This document shows positions 27,668 to 33,859 of a stretch of 64,000 nt of DNA, piece by piece. Origin of the DNA: Sphingorhabdus sp. YGSMI21 (GTDB taxonomy: Bacteria > Pseudomonadota > Alphaproteobacteria > Sphingomonadales > Sphingomonadaceae); assembly GCF_002776575.1 (NCBI RefSeq), contig NZ_CP022548.1:3611001-3675000 (forward strand). The letters are read 5' to 3'. Within the stretch, counting starts at the first letter, position 1. Every line of letters starts with the position of its first letter. The notes under the pieces are model-generated. The model saw only the letters and a list, made by a program, of their open reading frames with translations, ran no database searches and was not told where the DNA came from. A program made the position numbers and the translations under genes.

Positions 27668-28903
27668 ATGAACGACACACCTCCCAACAGCTTCCGCAAC
27701 ATGCCGGATGACCGCGGCCATTTCGGCGAATTTGGCGGACGCTATGTCGCCGAAACGCTGATGCCGCTGATCCTCGATCTGGAAAAACATTATCGCGCGG
27801 CGCAGGCCGACCCGGCGTTCGAGGAAGAATTTAACGACCTGCTGCAAAATTATGTCGGTCGCCCCTCGCCGCTCTATTATGCCGAAAGCCTGACCGAGGA
27901 AGTCCGCAAGGATGCGCCCGACGGCAAAGGCGCACAAATCTGGTTCAAGCGCGACGAGCTCAACCACACCGGCGCGCACAAGATCAACAATTGCGTCGGC
28001 CAGATATTGCTCGCCATGCGCATGGGCAAGACCCGGATCATCGCGGAAACCGGCGCCGGCCAGCATGGCGTCGCCACCGCAACCGTCTGCGCGCGCTTCG
28101 GCCTGCCCTGCACCATTTTCATGGGCGCGACCGATGTCGCGCGGCAGAAGCCCAATCTGTTCCGGATGAAATTGCTCGGCGCGGAAGTCGTGCCGGTGAC
28201 CAGCGGCGCGGCAACGCTGAAAGACGCGATGAACGAGGCGCTGCGCGACTGGGTCGCCAATGTGCACGACACATTCTACATCATCGGTACCGCCGCCGGT
28301 CCCCATCCCTATCCCGAGCTGGTCCGCGATTTCCAGAGCGTCATCGGCAAGGAAGCCCGCGCGCAGATGCTGGAACGCACCGGTCGCCTGCCCGACATGC
28401 TGGTCGCGGCCATTGGCGGCGGCAGCAATGCCATCGGCCTGTTCCACCCGTTTCTCGACGATCCGGACGTCAGGATGCTCGGCATCGAAGCGGCGGGCCA
28501 TGGTCTCGACAAGCAACATGCCGCGAGCCTCGCCGGCGGCGGCCCGGGCATTCTCCATGGCAATAAGACCTATTTGCTGCAGGACGAAGACGGCCAGATC
28601 ACCGAAGCCCATTCGATCAGCGCCGGCCTCGATTATCCCGGCATCGGTCCCGAACATAGCTGGCTGAAGGAATCCGGCCGCGTCGATTATGACAGCGCCA
28701 CCGACACCGAAGCCCTCGACGCCTTCCAGCTGCTCTGCCGCACCGAAGGCATCATTCCCGCGCTCGAACCGAGCCACGCGATTGCCGCGGTGGTGCGCGA
28801 AGCGGTGAAGATGGATCGGGACAAGATCATCCTCGCCAACCTGTGCGGGCGCGGCGACAAGGATATTTTCACTGTCGCCGAGGCTTTGGGGACGGAGATA
28901 TGA
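27668..28903 (+). CDS. trpB: Tryptophan synthase beta chain
   Basis: 411 residues from ATG at 27668. It condenses indole with serine using PLP, in an alpha2beta2 complex with TrpA. The PLP lysine is in HTGAHKINN, the phosphate site is GGGSNAIG, and [13 protein letters not shown] is the coenzyme loop. The protein ends [11 protein letters not shown]. The stop forms ATGA with the start of a short ORF, not with trpA, which begins 3.1 kb away. The last ~35 codons recur as fused fragments five times downstream (see the array). Confidence 0.98.
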   Translation: MNDTPPNSFRNMPDDRGHFGEFGGRYVAETLMPLILDLEKHYRAAQADPAFEEEFNDLLQNYVGRPSPLYYAESLTEEVRKDAPDGKGAQIWFKRDELNHTGAHKINNCVGQILLAMRMGKTRIIAETGAGQHGVATATVCARFGLPCTIFMGATDVARQKPNLFRMKLLGAEVVPVTSGAATLKDAMNEALRDWVANVHDTFYIIGTAAGPHPYPELVRDFQSVIGKEARAQMLERTGRLPDMLVAAIGGGSNAIGLFHPFLDDPDVRMLGIEAAGHGLDKQHAASLAGGGPGILHGNKTYLLQDEDGQITEAHSISAGLDYPGIGPEHSWLKESGRVDYDSATDTEALDAFQLLCRTEGIIPALEPSHAIAAVVREAVKMDRDKIILANLCGRGDKDIFTVAEALGTEI

Positions 28904-29088
28904 CGGTGAATGCACAAACCTTCTCCCTTGAGGGAGAAGGATACGAAGCCTTGCTTCGGAACGAAGCTAGGCGCAGTTGGATGAGGGTGCTCTGCCATCG
29001 AGAGTTGGCAGACCCTCACCCAGCTCCAACTAGGCAGCAAGCTGCCAAGTTTGCGCAACCCTCTCCCTTGAGGGAGAGGGCATCATGA
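28900..29088 (+). CDS. Array ORF X0, derived from a palindromic repeat
   Basis: 62 codons opening in the trpB stop (ATGA at 28900) and closing in the start of the first fusion ORF (ATGA at 29085). Almost the whole frame is the inverted repeat at 28919-29080, giving an Arg/Glu/Pro-rich peptide with no recognisable fold. It is probably not a functional protein, but it keeps the coupled reading frame open through a repeat. Whether it is translated is unknown. Confidence 0.4.
   Translation: MTVNAQTFSLEGEGYEALLRNEARRSWMRVLCHRELADPHPAPTRQQAAKFAQPSPLRERAS
28919..29080. repeat. Long palindromic MITE-like element
   Basis: Starts with CCTTCTCCCTTGAGGGAGAA and ends with the similar palindrome CCCTCTCCCTTGAGGGAGAG. 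Inner arms TGAGGGTGCTCTGCCA and TGGCAGACCCTCA, and GTTGGA with TCCAAC, also pair, so most of the 162 bases form one cruciform. It looks like a small non-autonomous repeat inserted after trpB. Confidence 0.75.
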
Positions 29089-29240
29089 CCTGTCTCTCCC
29101 AATCCTTCCGGCCTGAGCGCGCGGTACTCGTCGGCGAAGCGGTCAAGATGGATCGCGACAAGATCATCCTGGCGAACCACTGCGGTCGCGGCGACAAGGG
29201 TATTTTCACCGTCGCGGAAGCGCTGGGGACGGAGATATGA
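29085..29240 (+). CDS. Array fusion ORF HT1 (TrpA head-TrpB tail)
   Basis: 51 residues. Residues 1-16 ([16 protein letters not shown]) correspond to the TrpA start MTRLSQSFPADRAALV. Residues 17-51 correspond to the last 35 of TrpB ([19 protein letters not shown] ... VAEALGTEI). The frame is intact, with ATGA overlaps at both ends. It cannot have TrpA or TrpB activity. It may serve only to carry ribosomes, or be a by-product of duplication. Its divergence from trpA and trpB shows it is not a recent copy. Confidence 0.75.
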   Translation: MTCLSQSFRPERAVLVGEAVKMDRDKIILANHCGRGDKGIFTVAEALGTEI

Positions 29241-29428
29241 TCGCTGAAATCCTCAAGCGATCTTTCCTACGAGCCACCGGAGCGACAGTGTTAGCCATTT
29301 TGGGTGTATTTTTGTTTCAGTATTTTGCTGGCAATCCAATGGCATCCGACAATTTGGAGATATTCCTTCCCATCATATTCATTTCTACTTTTCTGGCCTC
29401 GTTGCCCAATGACAAAATTGGCTCATGA
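29237..29428 (+). CDS. Array ORF X1, small two-helix membrane protein
   Basis: 63 residues, no family recognised. A basic N-terminus ([13 protein letters not shown]) is followed by two hydrophobic segments at about 14-32 and 40-57, with the end SLPNDKIGS. The start overlaps the stop of HT1 and the stop overlaps the start of HT2, both as ATGA. Base composition is AT-richer than in the neighbouring trp genes. Confidence 0.65.
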   Translation: MIAEILKRSFLRATGATVLAILGVFLFQYFAGNPMASDNLEIFLPIIFISTFLASLPNDKIGS

Positions 29429-29580
29429 CCGATCTCTCCCGCCCCTTCCCATCCGACCGTGCGGTACTCGTCAGCGAAGCGGTGAAAATGGATCGGGACC
29501 AGATCATTCTCGCGAACCTGTGCGGGCGCGGTGACAAGGATATTTTCACCGTCGCGGAAGCGCTGGGGACGGAGATATGA
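29425..29580 (+). CDS. Array fusion ORF HT2 (TrpA head-TrpB tail)
   Basis: 51 residues, same length and same fusion point as HT1: a TrpA-like head ([16 protein letters not shown]) followed by a TrpB-like tail ([19 protein letters not shown] ... VAEALGTEI). Open frame, ATGA overlaps on both sides. The tail is closer to trpB than that of HT1 at several positions ([11 protein letters not shown]), so the copies diverged independently. Confidence 0.75.
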   Translation: MTDLSRPFPSDRAVLVSEAVKMDRDQIILANLCGRGDKDIFTVAEALGTEI

Positions 29581-29612
29581 ATCGGACCAGACTTCGGCAT
29601 TTTGACGCATGA
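29577..29612 (+). CDS. Array leader-like mini-ORF before X2
   Basis: An 11-codon ORF ([11 protein letters not shown]) starts in the HT2 stop and ends in the X2 start, both as ATGA. It is too short to call a gene with confidence, but it carries the coupled chain across the 32-base spacer to X2. Confidence 0.35.
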   Translation: MNRTRLRHFDA

Positions 29613-30127
29613 CCTCAGAATACAGACAGAAGCTTTTGAACTGGTTGACCAGTATGGCCATTTTGATGGCAGTGATTGTATTTTCGTTAGCAGCAAAATG
29701 GTTTCTGGGTTTATGGATGATGACCAGCGTCAATACCACTGACAAGTTTGCTGATATTGCCGGTCCAATGGGAGAGGCTTTTTTAGCTTATCCCATTTTC
29801 TTTCTACCGCTATTGGTTTGGCATTCATTTGACTTCATACAAGAGCAAAAACCCAACTCCCGTTGGGCAGCAAACCTTAGTTCTTATCCGCCCCTCTTGG
29901 CAAGTATCGCAATATCAGGGATTGCATTCATTCTGATCTCCTCTGGCGAATTCACAGTTATGCATTGCCCCGAGCCAATGGGTCCCGAGTTTGGATTCCA
30001 GCATTGTTTTCATGGACCCGCTACTTGGCTAAACTTCCTTTTCTACATGCCCTTGCTGATTTCATTTTTCCTCTGCATCAGTAAAGCAATGTTCTCCGTT
30101 CGAACCTATCTCAAGAAGATCATATGA
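29609..30127 (+). CDS. Array ORF X2, four-helix membrane protein with two-Cys loop
   Basis: 172 residues, unrecognised. Membrane segments lie near 14-38, 57-74, 94-112 and 139-162. The loop between helices 3 and 4 holds Cys120 and Cys133 (MHCPEPMG and QHCFHG), a possible periplasmic disulfide. The tail is basic (RTYLKKII). The layout closely resembles X6 (170 residues, four helices, Cys116 and Cys133 in the same loop), suggesting distant common origin. AT-rich for this window. The stop overlaps the HT3 start. Confidence 0.7.
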   Translation: MTSEYRQKLLNWLTSMAILMAVIVFSLAAKWFLGLWMMTSVNTTDKFADIAGPMGEAFLAYPIFFLPLLVWHSFDFIQEQKPNSRWAANLSSYPPLLASIAISGIAFILISSGEFTVMHCPEPMGPEFGFQHCFHGPATWLNFLFYMPLLISFFLCISKAMFSVRTYLKKII

Positions 30128-30237
30128 CCCGTCTCTCCCAATCCTTTCCCGCAAACCGCGCAGCGCGCGGTGCGCTTGTCGAGGGTCGCAACAAGGATAT
30201 TTTTACTGTCGCGGAAGCGCTGGGGACGGAGATTTGA
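30124..30237 (+). CDS. Array fusion ORF HT3 (shortened)
   Basis: 37 residues. The head MTRLSQSFPANRAARGALV is nearly identical to TrpA. The tail retains only the last ~18 TrpB residues ([17 protein letters not shown]), so the middle of the tail has been deleted in frame. The stop overlaps the next gene as TTGA. Still open. Confidence 0.65.
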   Translation: MTRLSQSFPANRAARGALVEGRNKDIFTVAEALGTEI

Positions 30238-30614
30238 AGCGAGTCAGGCGTATCGGATGGGTTTTTCTTGGGCTGGCATTTGTCCTAATGTTGATCGCGG
30301 TTGGCATTCGCTATACTGTTGGAGGCGATACGGCCGACATCATTACAGCCGGCGGAGTATCTGCATTTTCGCTTGGTTTCATTCTGTGGATGATTTCCAG
30401 CGTGACCCGTCTGGCGAAGGGCGATGTGCGTCTCCGACCGTGGAATGCGCTCAAGCTTATGCCAGCATACTTTGCTGCGTTTGCTGCATTACGCTTTGGC
30501 GCATGGGCAATCTTTTCTGAGATGGAATATAATTTTGCGGATACACTCATTCACTCAATTGTGCCAGCACTGCTCCTGAGCTTTTATTCTACCGCGTACC
30601 GGAGACCCACATGA
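30234..30614 (+). CDS. Array ORF X3, four-helix membrane protein
   Basis: 126 residues starting at TTG inside the HT3 stop (TTGA). The basic start MKRVRRIGW precedes membrane segments at about 7-27, 36-57, 73-94 and 103-119. No cysteines and no known motif. The stop overlaps the HT4 start as ATGA. The TTG start has no independent ribosome site beyond the GGGACGGAG of the TrpB tail, which lies close upstream, so it would depend on that repeated sequence. Confidence 0.65.
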   Translation: MKRVRRIGWVFLGLAFVLMLIAVGIRYTVGGDTADIITAGGVSAFSLGFILWMISSVTRLAKGDVRLRPWNALKLMPAYFAAFAALRFGAWAIFSEMEYNFADTLIHSIVPALLLSFYSTAYRRPT

Positions 30615-30726
30615 ATCGCATCGCCACGACCTTCGCCACCGCCACCACGCAGCGCTCGTCACACTTGTCCGGGACGGCGAGAACGATATTTTTACTGTCG
30701 CCGAGGCTTTAGCAGCGGAGATATGA
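30611..30726 (+). pseudogene. Array fusion HT4, frameshifted
   Basis: A TrpA-head-like start (ATGAATCGCATCGCC) is joined to the last TrpB codons (tail frame [13 protein letters not shown]), but the two are in different frames. Reading from the ATG stops at TAG 30710-30712. The tail ends at its own TGA at 30724. This is the only fusion whose coupling is broken, and the gene after it has its own ribosome site. Confidence 0.65.
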
Positions 30727-30737
30727 CAGCCTAATAG

Positions 30738-30773
30738 CCCTCTCCCCTTCAGGGGAGATGGTTGGGAGAGGGG
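30738..30773. repeat. Short palindromic repeat in the array
   Basis: CCCTCTCCCC and GGGGAG form a tight hairpin, and an outer CCCTCTCCC/GGGAGAGGG pairing extends it. It is related in style to the larger element at 28919. It lies between HT4 and X4. Confidence 0.65.
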
Positions 30774-30796
30774 AAAATGACGAGGATGCAAAAGTG

Positions 30797-31102
30797 ATGG
30801 AAGCAATAGATTTCGTCTCTGTCTACTTTTTGGTCATGGTCGCCGCTCTGATGCTGGCGTTCTTCTATTCCACACAAGGCAAATATGAATTACCGGAATC
30901 CTACCGAGCTTCGATCCGGCGAAGTGGTAAAACTGCGCTGTTCGGGGCGGGAGGCTGGGCCTTCGCCAGTTTCCTTGACACCGGCCTGGCAATCGAAAAA
31001 TGGGACCTGAATGTGCCATTTTTCATCCTGCTTCTTTGCTCCGTCATAATCTTGATCGAATGCTCGATCTTACGGCATCGCAGCAGGCAAAATTCTTTAT
31101 GA
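30797..31102 (+). CDS. Array ORF X4, small membrane protein
   Basis: 101 residues from ATG at 30797. GTG at 30794 (with GAGG 8 bases before it) or ATG at 30758 are alternatives; the latter would begin inside the repeat. Hydrophobic segments near 6-25, 46-62 and 73-93, then a basic end (RHRSRQNSL). No family recognised. It is the only array ORF without an upstream 4-bp overlap, as expected from the broken HT4. The stop overlaps X5 as ATGA. Confidence 0.6.
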   Translation: MEAIDFVSVYFLVMVAALMLAFFYSTQGKYELPESYRASIRRSGKTALFGAGGWAFASFLDTGLAIEKWDLNVPFFILLLCSVIILIECSILRHRSRQNSL

Positions 31103-31386
31103 GCCGCAGGAAGCGGCTGAGCCGCCGCCGCAAAGCAGCTCAGAAAAGGGCTAGGGAGAATGAATCGTCTGGCGTGGATATGTCCCGAGAATCGAGACTG
31201 AGATTTGCGCCGAAAGAGGGTTTATTCTGGCTATTGGCAGGATTTCCCATATTTTTCCTTTTGCGGCTGGCTGGCCAGTTTGTGATCGGCGATGTCGAGA
31301 ACCTGCAAAAATATATCATTTGGGCAGCGTTTATGGCGGTGGCTTTTGCCTTGCTTTCTACCTTTACCAAAATACTCGGCAAATGA
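31099..31386 (+). CDS. Array ORF X5, basic two-helix membrane protein
   Basis: 95 residues from the ATG overlapping the X4 stop. The first ~35 residues are strongly basic (SRRKRLSRRRKAAQKRARE), followed by membrane segments near 43-62 and 70-91. No family recognised. Unlike the other units there is no fusion ORF between X4 and X5, so these two form one pair. The stop overlaps HT5 as ATGA. Confidence 0.62.
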   Translation: MSRRKRLSRRRKAAQKRARENESSGVDMSRESRLRFAPKEGLFWLLAGFPIFFLLRLAGQFVIGDVENLQKYIIWAAFMAVAFALLSTFTKILGK

Positions 31387-31493
31387 CCCGCCTCTCCCGA
31401 TTCCTTCCTGGCAACCGCGCAGCGCTCTTCAGCAAAGCGGTGAAAATGGATCGGGACCAGATCATTGCGCATGCAATAGGGAGGACGGATTGA
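31383..31493 (+). CDS. Array fusion ORF HT5 (truncated tail)
   Basis: 36 residues. The head MTRLSRFLPGNRAALF is followed by the start of the TrpB tail ([19 protein letters not shown]), then it departs from TrpB and ends at a TGA within TTGA. The fusion point is the same as in HT1 and HT2. The MDRDQ variant is shared with HT2 and not with trpB (MDRDK), suggesting HT2 and HT5 share ancestry. Confidence 0.65.
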   Translation: MTRLSRFLPGNRAALFSKAVKMDRDQIIAHAIGRTD

Positions 31494-32002
31494 ATAGCGA
31501 TACTGTCACCAGTGGTCTGCGCGGGCTTGCGATATCCCTTGCCGTAGTCATTTTCCCCTTCGCCCTGATCTTTCTGGCATCAGACATGCTGGCGGATCTT
31601 CACACCGTTTCTGACGCCCGGTGGTTGGGAGAGTTTTTCCGGAAAAGCGCAATTTCCCGAGCAACGATATGCATCATAATCTTCGCCATTTACTGGATAT
31701 TTTCCGGTTTGCTTGGCAAAGGTCGCATAGATGATATCAAATCGGCCAACCTGCTTCTGACAGTTTCCTTCATCATATTATGGGGGATGACTGCGACGTC
31801 CATATTTCCAATTCTGCCGCATTTTGACAGCCTTTGTGATACCTTCCCATATTCAGGGAAGGTTTCCCTGTTCGAGCTTCACAAATGCCCGACGAGTGAA
31901 ATCACCCACCGGGTCGTAAACATCTTGTTACTCTTACTCGTCCTGTCTAGCGGTATTGTGAGAATCATTCTGTCCCGACGAAGGCACATTCCAATATCAT
32001 GA
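31490..32002 (+). CDS. Array ORF X6, four-helix membrane protein with two-Cys loop
   Basis: 170 residues from TTG overlapping the HT5 stop. Membrane segments near 11-31, 57-75, 87-108 and 141-161. The loop between helices 3 and 4 holds Cys116 and Cys133 (LCDTFPYSG and HKCPTSE), as in X2. The basic end is LSRRRHIPIS. The stop overlaps the trpA start (ATGA at 31999), so trpA translation is likely coupled to this gene. A longer frame from 31292 runs through X5 and HT5 and is rejected. Confidence 0.68.
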   Translation: MNSDTVTSGLRGLAISLAVVIFPFALIFLASDMLADLHTVSDARWLGEFFRKSAISRATICIIIFAIYWIFSGLLGKGRIDDIKSANLLLTVSFIILWGMTATSIFPILPHFDSLCDTFPYSGKVSLFELHKCPTSEITHRVVNILLLLLVLSSGIVRIILSRRRHIPIS

Positions 32003-32793
32003 CCCGTCTCTCCCAATCCTTCCCCGCCGACCGCGCAGCACTCGTCACCTTCGTCACCGCTGGCGATCCGACCCCTGCCGATACCGGCGCCATTCTAGAC
32101 GCGCTCGTCGAAGGCGGTGCGGATATCATCGAGCTCGGCATGCCGTTCACCGATCCGATGGCCGATGGGCCCTCGATCCAGGAAGCGGATATTCGCAGCC
32201 TGGCCGCTGGCACCAAGACCGCTGACATCTTTAACATGGCGAAGGAATTTCGTCAGCGTCATCCCGACACGCCGCTGGTGCTGATGGGCTATGCCAATCC
32301 GATGACCATCCGGGGCTCCGAGTGGTTCGCCAATGCCTGCGTCGATGCTGGTGTTGATGCGGTGATCTGCGTTGATATTCCGGTCGAGGAAGACGAAAGC
32401 CTCGGCGACGCGCTGCGCGCCAAGGACGTTGCCGTCATTCGCCTTGCTACGCCGACCACGGATGCCGAGCGCCTGCCACAGATATTGAGCAACGCATCCG
32501 GCTTTCTTTACTATGTATCCGTCGCCGGTATCACCGGCCAGCAACAGGCGGCACAGGCCAGCATCGAAGAAGCGGTCGCCCGGCTGAAAGCGGGCACCGA
32601 TCTACCCATCGCCGTCGGCTTTGGCGTGCGCACGCCGGAACAGGCCGCCGACATCGCACGCGTCGCGGATGGCGTGGTCGTCGGCTCTGCCATTGTCGAG
32701 ATTGTCGGCGAATATGGCAAGGATGCCGCGCCCCATGTCAGGGACTATGTAAAGTCGCTTTCCGATGCTATCAGGGCCGCCGGAAAAAATTGA
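31999..32793 (+). CDS. trpA: Tryptophan synthase alpha chain
   Basis: 264 residues, full length. It cleaves indole-3-glycerol phosphate and channels indole to TrpB. Catalytic Glu and Asp lie in DIIELGMPFTDPMADGPSIQ. The phosphate loop regions are SVAGITGQQ, GFGVRTPEQ and DGVVVGSAIVE. The gene looks intact despite its separation from trpB. Its first ~16 codons are the source of the heads of the array fusions. Confidence 0.97.
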   Translation: MTRLSQSFPADRAALVTFVTAGDPTPADTGAILDALVEGGADIIELGMPFTDPMADGPSIQEADIRSLAAGTKTADIFNMAKEFRQRHPDTPLVLMGYANPMTIRGSEWFANACVDAGVDAVICVDIPVEEDESLGDALRAKDVAVIRLATPTTDAERLPQILSNASGFLYYVSVAGITGQQQAAQASIEEAVARLKAGTDLPIAVGFGVRTPEQAADIARVADGVVVGSAIVEIVGEYGKDAAPHVRDYVKSLSDAIRAAGKN

Positions 32794-32802
32794 AATCGCA
32801 CA

Positions 32803-32873
32803 CCGTTCGTGTCGAGCGCAGTCGAGACACAGGCGGCACGCGCAGGCATCTCGACTTCGCTCGATGCGAACGG
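32803..32873. repeat. REP-like inverted repeat A, copy 2
   Basis: Same arms as the element at 27584 (CCGTTCGTGTCGAGCGCAGT ... CTCGATGCGAACGG), same orientation, with a different loop. It follows trpA directly, so the two copies bracket trpB, the array and trpA. Confidence 0.9.
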
Positions 32874-32890
32874 AATAGAGGAATGATAAT

Positions 32891-33745
32891 ATGAGCTGGC
32901 TAAGCAATGTCCGCAACAAGATCGCTTCGATCACCAAGCGCGAAACGCCCGATAATCTCTGGCACAAGTGCAAGAAATGCGAAGCGATGGTATTCCTCAA
33001 GGAATATCAGGACAATATGTCTATCTGCCCGAAATGCGACCATCACGGCCGTATCGGGCCGATGACCCGCTTTGCCCAGATCATGGACGAAGGCAGCTGG
33101 AAGCTGATTCCCTGGGCACCGGTCCAGGAAGACCCGCTGAAATTCAAGGACCAGAAGAAATATACCGACCGGCTGAAAGAGGCCCGCGCCAAGACCGGCG
33201 AACAGGATGCGCTGATCAACGTCAAGGGAACGATCGAGTCGATCCCCTGCGTCGTCGGCGTGCAGGATTTTGCCTTCATGGGCGGCTCTATGGGGCTGGC
33301 CGTCGGACAGGCCTTTGTTGACGGGGCCAAGCGGGCGCTGAAGGACCAGTGCCCCTATATCATCTTCACCGCAGCCGGTGGCGCGCGGATGCAGGAAGGC
33401 ATTTTGTCGCTGATGCAGATGCCCAAGACCACGGTGGCGATCTCGATGCTGCGCGAAGCGGGTATCCCGTTCATCGTCGTGCTGACCGATCCGACCACCG
33501 GCGGCGTCACCGCCAGCTATGCGATGCTCGGCGATGTGCATATTTCCGAGCCGGGTGCGATGATCGGCTTTGCCGGCCAGCGGGTGATCGAGAATACGAT
33601 CCGCGAGAAGCTGCCGGAAGGGTTCCAGACGGCGGAATATCTGCTCGAGCACGGCATGGTCGACATGGTCGTGCACCGCAAGGAACTGCGCGAGAAGCTG
33701 GCCCACGTCATGGGCTATCTGATGGCATGGAAAGACGCGGCCTAA
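32891..33745 (+). CDS. accD: Acetyl-CoA carboxylase carboxyltransferase subunit beta
   Basis: 284 residues. With AccA it transfers carboxyl from biotin to acetyl-CoA in fatty-acid synthesis. The N-terminal zinc ribbon has Cys27, Cys30, Cys46 and Cys49. The crotonase-like core shows [43 protein letters not shown] and [21 protein letters not shown] lies 8 bases before the ATG, just after the repeat element. trpA-accD-folC is the usual alphaproteobacterial order. Confidence 0.97.
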   Translation: MSWLSNVRNKIASITKRETPDNLWHKCKKCEAMVFLKEYQDNMSICPKCDHHGRIGPMTRFAQIMDEGSWKLIPWAPVQEDPLKFKDQKKYTDRLKEARAKTGEQDALINVKGTIESIPCVVGVQDFAFMGGSMGLAVGQAFVDGAKRALKDQCPYIIFTAAGGARMQEGILSLMQMPKTTVAISMLREAGIPFIVVLTDPTTGGVTASYAMLGDVHISEPGAMIGFAGQRVIENTIREKLPEGFQTAEYLLEHGMVDMVVHRKELREKLAHVMGYLMAWKDAA

Positions 33746-33747
33746 AT

Positions 33748-33855
33748 CCCCCTCCCGCTCGCGGGAGGGGTTAGGGGTGGGAACATCCTCCATGACCATG
33801 GCAGCTTTTTCAAATAATCTGGCCCACCCCCGGCCCCTCCCGCGAGCGGGAGGGG
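33748..33855. repeat. Long inverted repeat between accD and folC
   Basis: The left arm CCCCTCCCGCTCGCGGGAGG (itself palindromic), followed by GTTAGGGGTGGG, pairs with the right arm CCCACCCCCGGCCCCTCCCG and GCGGGAGGGG. The right arm's GGAGGGG doubles as the ribosome site of folC, so the hairpin could influence folC translation. Confidence 0.85.
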
Positions 33856-33859
33856 AGTG

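Larger units (their letters stand above)
28900..32002 (+). other. trpB-trpA insertion array
   Basis: In related bacteria trpA follows trpB directly or by ATGA overlap. Here 3.1 kb intervene. They contain one palindrome-derived ORF, six small membrane-protein ORFs and five short ORFs that each fuse a copy of the trpA start to a copy of the trpB end. Most boundaries are 4-bp stop/start overlaps, and the last ORF overlaps trpA itself. The inserted genes are visibly AT-richer than trpB and trpA. The constituents are listed separately. Interpretation as a gene-capture or diversification site is inference. Confidence 0.9.

Noticed and set aside
26846..28915. 689-residue minus-strand frame opposite trpF and trpB
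   Set aside because: Antisense to two certain genes; long frames of this sort are expected in high-GC DNA where the codon third positions are G/C.
31292..31489. Longer start for X6
   Set aside because: It would overlap X5 and HT5 entirely; the TTG at 31490 within TTGA fits the pattern of the array.
28900..32002. Integron-style cassette array or CRISPR as explanation of the trpBA array
   Set aside because: The repeated units are coding fragments of trpA and trpB, not attC-like palindromes with GTTRRRY core, and no integrase is nearby. They are too long, too few and too irregular for CRISPR repeats.
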